A DNA stretch of 64,000 nucleotides from Pseudomonas sp. GD03944 (lineage in GTDB: Bacteria > Pseudomonadota > Gammaproteobacteria > Pseudomonadales > Pseudomonadaceae), in the NCBI RefSeq assembly GCF_029839275.1, contig NZ_JAOCAH010000001.1, forward strand, positions 62,001-126,000. The letters run 5' to 3'. The position numbers and the translations under genes are program-made. How positions within the stretch are numbered: position 1 is the first letter of the stretch; each line of letters begins with the position of its first letter. Under the pieces are notes generated by a model, which was not told where the DNA came from, ran no database searches, and was given only the letters and a program-made list of their open reading frames with translations. This document shows, in pieces, positions 33,643-39,994 of this stretch.

Positions 33643-33724
33643 GTAGCCAACGGCGGCTACTGCACCCACGACAAAGACGTCGCGCCACCCTTGCCTGCGG
33701 GCAAGCGGTGCCGCGGCGTTTTTT
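33643..33724 (+). promoter_or_regulatory. NasT/ANTAR-type antitermination leader of the MFS nitrate transporter
   Basis: First hairpin 33643-33660: GTAGCC, loop AACGGC, GGCTAC. Second hairpin 33669-33682: CGAC, loop AAAGAC, GTCG. Both loops have A at 1 and G at 4. The second overlaps the 5' arm (33678-33689) of a long terminator with 3' arm 33707-33718, an inner CTTGCC/GGCAAG stem and six T at 33719-33724. Same layout as at nrtA and nirB. Confidence 0.82.
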
Positions 33725-33844
33725 CGTTTTGCCCCACCGCCCGGGGCCGGTCCGTCGTCTGCGATCCAGCGATGCACCTGCAATGCTCTCGACCCCCGCT
33801 GTGGCCCAGGCCGCAGGGCCCGGCGCCACAAGCGCCAGGCCTCC

Positions 33845-33909
33845 CCGGCGGGAGACGGCCGTCCTGCCCACGATCAGGGCGAGCCGCCTCCCACCGGGAC
33901 CCTTTTTTG
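33845..33909 (+). terminator. Second terminator-like hairpin before the MFS gene
   Basis: CCCGG and GGGAG (33845-33855) pair with CTCCC and CCGGG (33889-33899), each side with one unpaired base, and six T follow at 33904-33909. It lies only 16 bp before the start codon, so it could also affect translation. Confidence 0.55.
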
Positions 33910-33924
33910 CTGATGAGGTGCTCG

Positions 33925-35136
33925 ATGAATACAAGCTTCTGGAAGTCCGGCCACACCCCGACGCTGTTCGCCGCCTTTCTCTATTTCGACCTGAGCTTCA
34001 TGGTCTGGTACGTGCTCGGCCCGCTGGCCGTGCAGATCGCCACCGACCTGGGACTGACCGCGCAACAACGCGGCCTGATGGTGGCCACGCCGATCCTCGC
34101 CGGCGCCGTATTGCGCCTGTTGATGGGTTTCCTGGCCGATCGCCTGTCACCCAAGAGCGCCGGCCTGATCGGCCAGGTCATCGTCATCTGCTCGCTGTTC
34201 GCCGCCTGGCAGATCGGCATCCGCACCTACGAGCACGCGCTGTTGCTTGGAGTGTTCCTGGGTTTTGCCGGTGCCGCCTTTGCCGTCGCCCTGCCCCTGG
34301 CGTCGCAGTGGTACCCGCCGGAGCACCAGGGCAAGGCCATGGGCATCGCCGGGGCCGGCAACTCCGGCACCGTGCTGGCGGCGATCTTCGCCCCCGGTTT
34401 GGCGGCGCTGTTCGGCTGGCAGAACGTGTTCGGCTGGGCGCTGATCCCTCTGCTGTTCACCCTGCTGGCGTTCGCCGTGCTGGCCAAGAACGCCCCGTCG
34501 CGCCCCAAACCCAAGGCCCTGGCCGATTACCTCAAGGCCCTGGGCGACCGCGACAGCTGGTGGTTCATGTTCTTCTACAGCGTGACCTTCGGCGGTTTCG
34601 TCGGCCTGGCCAGTGCGCTGCCCGGCTATTTCAGCGACCAGTACGGCCTCAACCCGGTGACCGCCGGCTATTACACCGCCGCCTGCGTCTGCGCCGGCAG
34701 CCTGATGCGCCCCTTGGGCGGCGCCCTGGCGGACCGCATCGGCGGCATCCGCTCGCTGCTGATGATGTACACCGTGGCCTCGCTGTGCATCGCCGTCGTC
34801 GGCTTCAACCTGCCCAACGCCTACGCGGCACTGGGCTTCTTCGTCGCGGCGATGCTCGGTCTGGGCGCCGGCAACGGCGCGGTGTTCCAGCTAGTGCCGC
34901 AGCGCTTTCGCAAGGAAATCGGCGTGATGACCGGGCTGATCGGCATGGCCGGCGGGATCGGCGGCTTCTTCCTGGCGGCGGGCCTTGGCGCGATCAAGCA
35001 GCACACCGGTGATTACCAGCTCGGCCTGTGGCTGTTCGCCAGCCTCGGCGTGCTGGCCTGGGTCGGCCTGTACGGCGTGAAGCTGCGCTGGCGCACCACC
35101 TGGGGCAGCGCGGCAGTCACGGCGGCGCGGGTCTGA
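33925..35136 (+). CDS. MFS nitrate/nitrite transporter (NarK/NasA type)
   Basis: A 403-residue protein with about twelve membrane segments. Nitrate signatures are visible: a Gly-rich GFAGAAFAVALPLASQWYPPEHQGKAMG-type stretch (about 116-143), GAGNSGTVLAA, and a second GLGAGNGAVFQLVPQ block. It imports nitrate for assimilation, next to the ABC system of nrtABC. The ATG at 33925 follows GAGG; the frame stays open upstream to 33550, but through the leader. It ends 3 bp before the phosphatase-kinase gene, so they form one unit. In P. aeruginosa the corresponding gene is called nasA. Confidence 0.92.
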   Translation: MNTSFWKSGHTPTLFAAFLYFDLSFMVWYVLGPLAVQIATDLGLTAQQRGLMVATPILAGAVLRLLMGFLADRLSPKSAGLIGQVIVICSLFAAWQIGIRTYEHALLLGVFLGFAGAAFAVALPLASQWYPPEHQGKAMGIAGAGNSGTVLAAIFAPGLAALFGWQNVFGWALIPLLFTLLAFAVLAKNAPSRPKPKALADYLKALGDRDSWWFMFFYSVTFGGFVGLASALPGYFSDQYGLNPVTAGYYTAACVCAGSLMRPLGGALADRIGGIRSLLMMYTVASLCIAVVGFNLPNAYAALGFFVAAMLGLGAGNGAVFQLVPQRFRKEIGVMTGLIGMAGGIGGFFLAAGLGAIKQHTGDYQLGLWLFASLGVLAWVGLYGVKLRWRTTWGSAAVTAARV

Positions 35137-35139
35137 TCG

Positions 35140-36807
35140 ATGACCCTGCGCCTGAGCGTGGCCGAAGCCAGCGCCACCGGCCCCCGGGAAGAAAACCAGG
35201 ACGCCATCCGCGTGGTCACGCCCACCCCGGCCCTGGCGGCGAGCAAGGGCTACCTGTTCGCTCTCGCCGACGGCGTGAGCCAGTGCGCCGACGGCGGGCT
35301 GGCGGCGCGGGCCACCCTGCAGGCGCTGGCCCTGGATTACTACGCCACGCCGGAAACCTGGGCCGTGGCGCAATCCCTGGACCGCCTGCTGGTGGCGCAT
35401 AACCGCTGGTTGCAGGCCAATGGTGGCGGCCAGCCGCTGTTGACCACCCTCAGCGCCCTGGTCCTGCGCGGCCGGCGCTTCACCCTGGCGCATGTCGGCG
35501 ATTGCCGGGCGTACCGCTGGCACCAGGGCGAACTGGAGCGCATCAGCGAGGACCACGTCTGGGAACAGCCGGGCATGCAGCACGTGCTCAAGCGTGCCCT
35601 GGGCCTGGACCAGCACCTGGTGGTGGATTACCTGGACGGCGAGCTGCGCGAGCAGGAGCGCTTCCTGCTGGTCAGCGATGGGGTCTGGGCGGCACTCGGT
35701 GACAACGCCATCCGCCATATCCTGCACGACGAACAGGACCTGAACGGCGCCTGCCAGGCCTTGGTGCGGGCCGCGCACCTGGCCGGCAGCCAGGACAACG
35801 CCAGCGCCCTGCTGCTGCAGGTCGATCAGCTCCCCGAAGGCGACTTGGCCGACACCCTGGCGCAGCTGGACCAGCGGCCTATCCCGCCCAGATTGCGGGA
35901 CGGCCAGGCGTTCGAAGGCTGGCAGGTGGAGCAGTTGCTGGCCTCGTCACGCCAGTCACTGGTGTACCGGGTGCGCGACGCCCAGGCCAATCGCTGGCTG
36001 CTGAAAACCCTGCCGCAGAGCCGTCTGGATGACCCGCAGGCCGGCCCGGCGCTGCTGCAGGAGGAATGGTTCCTGCGCCGGGTGGCCGGCCGCCACTTCG
36101 CCCAGGTGCATGCCGTGCCCCAGCGCCAGCACCTGTATTACGTGCAACGCGAGTACCCGGGCCAGACCTTGGACGAGCACCTGCGCCTGAACGGCCCGAT
36201 GAACCTGGCGGAGTGGCAGGACATCGCCCCGCGCCTGCTCAAGGCCCTGGGCCTGCTGCACCGGCGCAATATCCTGCACCGCGACATCAAGCCGGAGAAC
36301 CTGCTGTGGGGCGACGACGGCGAGCTGCGCGTGCTGGATTTCGGCCTGGCCTACTGCCCCGGCCTGTCCCGCGATGGCGACCACGACCTGCCCGGCACCC
36401 CCAGCTACATCGCCCCGGAAGCCTTCAGCGGCGCGGCGCCGAGCACCGGCCTGGACCTGTACGCCGCCGGAGTGACGCTGTACCACCTGCTCACCGGGCA
36501 CTACCCCTACGGCGAGATCGAGGCCTTTCAGAAGCCCCGTTTCGCCAACCCGACCCCGGCCAGCCGCTACCGCCCCGACCTGCCGGCCTGGCTGGACGAA
36601 ACCCTGTCCCGCGCCGTTGCCGCCGACCCGGCCCAGCGCTTCGAGACCGCCGAGGAATGGCTGCTGGCCCTGGAACAGGGTGAGCGCCAGTCGCTCAACA
36701 GCCGCCCGCGCCCGCTGCTGGAACGCGAGCCGCTGAAGGTCTGGCGCGGGGTGGCGCTGGTGTCCCTGGCGATCAACCTGGTGCTGCTGGTGGTGCTGGT
36801 CAGTTGA
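35140..36807 (+). CDS. PP2C phosphatase - Ser/Thr protein kinase fusion
   Basis: A 555-residue bifunctional protein. Residues about 1-230 form a PP2C phosphatase (ENQDA, LADGVSQC, AHVGDCRAYRW, LLVSDGVW, QDNASALLLQ). Residues about 260-510 form a Hanks-type kinase: invariant Lys in WLLKTL, HRDIKPENLLW, DFGLAY, GTPSYIAPEAF. A single membrane helix (about 535-553) ends the protein, so both enzymes face the cytoplasm. The position after the nitrate transporter is conserved in Pseudomonas and suggests control of nitrate uptake or reduction, but the substrate is unknown. Confidence 0.92.
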   Translation: MTLRLSVAEASATGPREENQDAIRVVTPTPALAASKGYLFALADGVSQCADGGLAARATLQALALDYYATPETWAVAQSLDRLLVAHNRWLQANGGGQPLLTTLSALVLRGRRFTLAHVGDCRAYRWHQGELERISEDHVWEQPGMQHVLKRALGLDQHLVVDYLDGELREQERFLLVSDGVWAALGDNAIRHILHDEQDLNGACQALVRAAHLAGSQDNASALLLQVDQLPEGDLADTLAQLDQRPIPPRLRDGQAFEGWQVEQLLASSRQSLVYRVRDAQANRWLLKTLPQSRLDDPQAGPALLQEEWFLRRVAGRHFAQVHAVPQRQHLYYVQREYPGQTLDEHLRLNGPMNLAEWQDIAPRLLKALGLLHRRNILHRDIKPENLLWGDDGELRVLDFGLAYCPGLSRDGDHDLPGTPSYIAPEAFSGAAPSTGLDLYAAGVTLYHLLTGHYPYGEIEAFQKPRFANPTPASRYRPDLPAWLDETLSRAVAADPAQRFETAEEWLLALEQGERQSLNSRPRPLLEREPLKVWRGVALVSLAINLVLLVVLVS

Positions 36808-36824
36808 ACGGCTCGACCGCAGCG

Positions 36825-36857
36825 CCCTGGGTATCGCTTCGCTCAACCCAGGCTACG
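36825..36857. repeat. Short repeat, GGGTATCGCTTCGCTC family
   Basis: Same short family as at 4072 and 7131. It separates the kinase gene from the nirB promoter. Confidence 0.7.
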
Positions 36858-36968
36858 GCGACAGCGGCGCACCAAAGCGGCGCTTCAGGCATCGCAACGG
36901 TGCAGCGCCGTCTGCCATCAGGCGTCGGCGCAAGGCGTAAGGGCTGATAAACCGGGGCTGGAGCGACT

Positions 36969-36984
36969 TGGCACAGCCTCTGCA
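36969..36984 (+). promoter_or_regulatory. Sigma-54 promoter of nirBD-nasC-cobA
   Basis: TGGCAC-N5-CTGCA, with GG and GC ten bases apart. Start predicted near 36995, about 16 bases before the first leader hairpin. Confidence 0.82.
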
Positions 36985-37010
36985 TTGCCTTGAGCACAAC
37001 TTCATAAAGC

Positions 37011-37100
37011 GCAGCCTTCAACGAAGACGGCTGCACTTCCCGACAGAACGGGACTTGGACAAAGGCGTCCTCGCTAGGCAACTGGCGGGACGCCTTTTTT
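37011..37100 (+). promoter_or_regulatory. NasT/ANTAR-type antitermination leader of nirB
   Basis: Three hairpins with six-base loops having A at 1 and G at 4: 37011-37034 (GCAGCC stem, loop AACGAA), 37038-37053 (TCCCG stem, loop ACAGAA) and 37057-37070 (GGAC stem, loop AAAGGC). The last shares its 3' arm with the 5' arm of a terminator (37063-37070 with 37088-37095) followed by six T, G and seven T. The known system needs two hairpins, so one here may be extra. Confidence 0.82.
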
Positions 37101-37137
37101 GTTTTTTTCCGTGATTCACAGGCAGGAGATAACCGGC

Positions 37138-39594
37138 ATGAAAAAACTCAAGCTGGTAATGATCGGTAACGGCATGGCCGGGGTACGCACCCTGGAAGAG
37201 CTGCTCAAGCTGGCCCCGGACCTCTACGACATCACCGTGTTCGGTGCCGAACCGCACCCGAACTACAACCGCATCCTGCTCTCGCCGGTGCTGGCCGGCG
37301 AGCAGACCTTCGACGAGATCGTGCTCAACGACCTCAACTGGTACGCGGAAAACGACATCAAGCTGCTGCTCGGGCGCAAGGTGGTCGAGATCGACCGCAA
37401 AAACCGCCGGGTGATCGCCGACGACGGCAGCGAAGCCGAGTACGACCGCCTGCTGATCGCCACCGGCTCCCTGCCGTTCATCCTGCCGATCCCGGGCAAG
37501 GACCTGGCCGGCGTGATCGGCTACCGCGACATCGCCGACACCCAGATGATGATGGACACCGCCAAGACCCATAAACACGCGGTGGTCATCGGCGGCGGCC
37601 TGCTCGGCCTGGAGGCCGCCAACGGCCTGAAGCTGCGCGGCATGGACGTGACCGTGGTGCACATCGGCGACTGGCTGCTGGAGCGCCAGCTCGACCGCAC
37701 CGCTGGCGAGCTGCTGCAGAAATCCCTGGAAGACCGTGGCCTGAAGTTCCTGCTGCCCAAGCACACCGCCGAACTGCTGGACAACGGCGACGGCCGGGTC
37801 TGCGCGGTGAAGTTCAAGGACGGCGACGTGATCCCCGCCGACCTGGTAGTGATGGCCGCTGGTATCCGCCCCAACAGCGAGCTGGCGGAAAAGGCCGGCA
37901 TCGCCTGCAACCGCGGCATCCTGGTCAACGACACCCTGCAGACCTACGACCCACGCGTCTACGCCATCGGCGAATGCGCCAGCCACCGCGGCATCGCCTA
38001 CGGCCTGGTGGCACCGCTGTTCGAGCAGGCCAAGGTCTGCGCCAACCACCTGGCCCAGCTCGGCTACTCGCGCTACCAGGGCTCGGTGACCTCCACCAAG
38101 CTCAAGGTCACCGGCATCGACCTGTTCTCCGCCGGCGAATTCATGGGCGCCGAAGGCACCGAGACCATCACCCTCTCCGACCCCATCGGCGGCGTGTACA
38201 AGAAGCTGGTGATCAGGGACGACGTGCTGGTCGGCGCCTGCCTGTACGGCGACACCGCCGATGGCGGCTGGTACTTCCGGCAGATCCGCGAGAACTACAA
38301 CGTCAGCGAGATCCGCGACCACCTGATGTTCGGCGAGAACGCCATCGGCGACGTCGGCCACCAGGGCGCCGACAAGACCGCCAACATGCCCGACAGCATG
38401 GAAGTCTGCGGCTGCAACGGCGTGTGCAAGGGCACCATCGTCAAGGCCATCCAGGAAAACGGCCTGTTCTCCATCGACGACGTGAAGAAGCACACCAAGG
38501 CCGCCAGTTCCTGCGGCTCCTGCACCGGCCTGGTGGAGCAGATCCTGATCAGCACCGTGGGCGGCGCGGCGGACGTGAAGCCCAAGAGCGAGAAAGCCAT
38601 CTGCGGCTGCAGCGACCTCAACCACGGGCAGATCCGCAAGGCGATCCGCGAGGAGCACCTGACCAGCCTGGCGCAGACCATGGCCTTCCTCAACTGGACC
38701 ACGCCCAACGGCTGCGCCACCTGCCGTCCGGCGCTGAACTACTACCTGATTTCCACCTGGCCGGGCGAAGCCAAGGACGACCCGCAGTCGCGCCTGATCA
38801 ACGAACGCGCCCACGCCAACATCCAGAAGGACGGCACCTACTCGGTGGTGCCACGCATGTGGGGCGGCGTGACCAACCCGTCCGAGCTGCGCCGCATCGC
38901 CGACGTCGCCGACAAGTACAACGTGCCGATGGTCAAGGTCACCGGCGGCCAGCGCATCGACCTGCTGGGCATCCGCAAGGAAGACCTGCCGGCGGTGTGG
39001 AAGGAGCTGGACATGCCGTCCGGCCACGCCTACGGCAAATCCATCCGCACCGTGAAGACCTGCGTGGGCAGCGAGTTCTGCCGCTTCGGCACGCAGAACT
39101 CGACCCAACTGGGCATCGACCTGGAGCACGACCTGTTCAACATGTGGTCGCCGCACAAGGTCAAGCTGGCGGTCTCCGGCTGTCCGCGCAACTGCTCCGA
39201 GGCCGGCATCAAGGACGTCGGTATCATCGGCGTGGACTCCGGTTTCGAGATGTACATCGGCGGCAACGGCGGGATCAAGACCGAGGTCGCGGAGTTCTTC
39301 GTCAAGGTCAAGACCGCCGAGGAAGTGCGCGAATACAACGGCGCCTTCCTGCAGCTGTACCGCGAGGAAGCCTTCTACCTGGAACGCACGGTGCACTACC
39401 TGCAGCGCGTCGGCATGGCCCACATCAAGAAAGCCGTGCTCGAAGACGCGGAGAATCGCAAGGCGCTCAACGCCCGGCTGCAGTTCTCCCTGTCGTTCGA
39501 GCAGGACCCGTGGAAAGAGCGCATCGAAACCCCGCAACTGAAGAAAGAGTTCGACCGCATCAACCTGGTGCAACTCGAGGAGGCAACCGTATGA
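37138..39594 (+). CDS. nirB: Assimilatory NAD(P)H nitrite reductase, large subunit
   Basis: Reduces nitrite to ammonium with six electrons in the cytoplasm. The 818 residues hold, in order, an FAD/NAD-binding reductase part (VMIGNGMAGVRTLEEL, ATGSLPFILPIPG, VVIGGGLLGLEAANGL), two BFD-like [2Fe-2S] segments (CGCNGVCKG with SSCGSCTG, then CGCSDLNHG with CATCRP), and the siroheme/[4Fe-4S] domain with TCVGSEFCRFGTQ and SGCPRNCSEAG. CAGGAG precedes the ATG at 37138. Its stop overlaps the nirD start by four bases, so translation is coupled. Confidence 0.97.
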   Translation: MKKLKLVMIGNGMAGVRTLEELLKLAPDLYDITVFGAEPHPNYNRILLSPVLAGEQTFDEIVLNDLNWYAENDIKLLLGRKVVEIDRKNRRVIADDGSEAEYDRLLIATGSLPFILPIPGKDLAGVIGYRDIADTQMMMDTAKTHKHAVVIGGGLLGLEAANGLKLRGMDVTVVHIGDWLLERQLDRTAGELLQKSLEDRGLKFLLPKHTAELLDNGDGRVCAVKFKDGDVIPADLVVMAAGIRPNSELAEKAGIACNRGILVNDTLQTYDPRVYAIGECASHRGIAYGLVAPLFEQAKVCANHLAQLGYSRYQGSVTSTKLKVTGIDLFSAGEFMGAEGTETITLSDPIGGVYKKLVIRDDVLVGACLYGDTADGGWYFRQIRENYNVSEIRDHLMFGENAIGDVGHQGADKTANMPDSMEVCGCNGVCKGTIVKAIQENGLFSIDDVKKHTKAASSCGSCTGLVEQILISTVGGAADVKPKSEKAICGCSDLNHGQIRKAIREEHLTSLAQTMAFLNWTTPNGCATCRPALNYYLISTWPGEAKDDPQSRLINERAHANIQKDGTYSVVPRMWGGVTNPSELRRIADVADKYNVPMVKVTGGQRIDLLGIRKEDLPAVWKELDMPSGHAYGKSIRTVKTCVGSEFCRFGTQNSTQLGIDLEHDLFNMWSPHKVKLAVSGCPRNCSEAGIKDVGIIGVDSGFEMYIGGNGGIKTEVAEFFVKVKTAEEVREYNGAFLQLYREEAFYLERTVHYLQRVGMAHIKKAVLEDAENRKALNARLQFSLSFEQDPWKERIETPQLKKEFDRINLVQLEEATV

Positions 39595-39908
39595 GCTGGC
39601 TGGATATCTGCGCCCTGGACGAGATCAACCCGCTGGGTTCGCGCATCGTCGCCGGGCCCAAGGGCGACATCGCCATCTTCCGCACCAGTGACGACGACGT
39701 ATTCGCCCTCGACGACCGCTGCCCGCACAAGGGCGGCCCACTGTCCCAGGGGCTGATCTACGGCAAGCGGGTGTCCTGCCCGCTGCACAACTGGCAGATC
39801 GACCTGGACAGCGGCGAAGCCGTGGCGCCGGACGTGGGCTGCGCCCACCGCCACCCGGCCAAGGTCGAGAACGGCCGCGTGCTGCTGACCCTCGCACCAC
39901 GCAACTAG
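39591..39908 (+). CDS. nirD: Nitrite reductase small subunit (Rieske-type)
   Basis: A 105-residue partner of NirB. The Rieske [2Fe-2S] pattern is intact: CPHKGGPL and CPLHNWQID with the two Cys and two His, which not all NirD proteins retain. It starts inside the nirB stop (ATGA overlap). Confidence 0.95.
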   Translation: MSWLDICALDEINPLGSRIVAGPKGDIAIFRTSDDDVFALDDRCPHKGGPLSQGLIYGKRVSCPLHNWQIDLDSGEAVAPDVGCAHRHPAKVENGRVLLTLAPRN

Positions 39909-39916
39909 TCCGTCCG

Positions 39917-39963
39917 GTGGGAGGGGCTTCAGCGGCGACTGTCGCGGCTAAAGCCCCTCCCAC
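39917..39963. repeat. REP-like palindrome between nirD and the nitrate reductase gene
   Basis: An almost perfect inverted repeat starting GTGGGAGGGGCTTCAGC and ending GCTAAAGCCCCTCCCAC. In RNA it forms a long stem only nine bases after nirD and about 30 before the next start, with no T-run. Confidence 0.8.
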
Positions 39964-39994
39964 TCCTTCCCCGCCTCCGCCAGGAATTGCGAAC

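Noticed and set aside
33550..33924. 125-codon N-terminal extension of the MFS transporter
   Set aside because: It is the leader with hairpins and two terminators; the family start is at 33925.
37018..39573. Open frame of 851 codons on the - strand opposite nirB
   Set aside because: Shadow of nirB; rich in His, Gln, Val and Ala with no motif.
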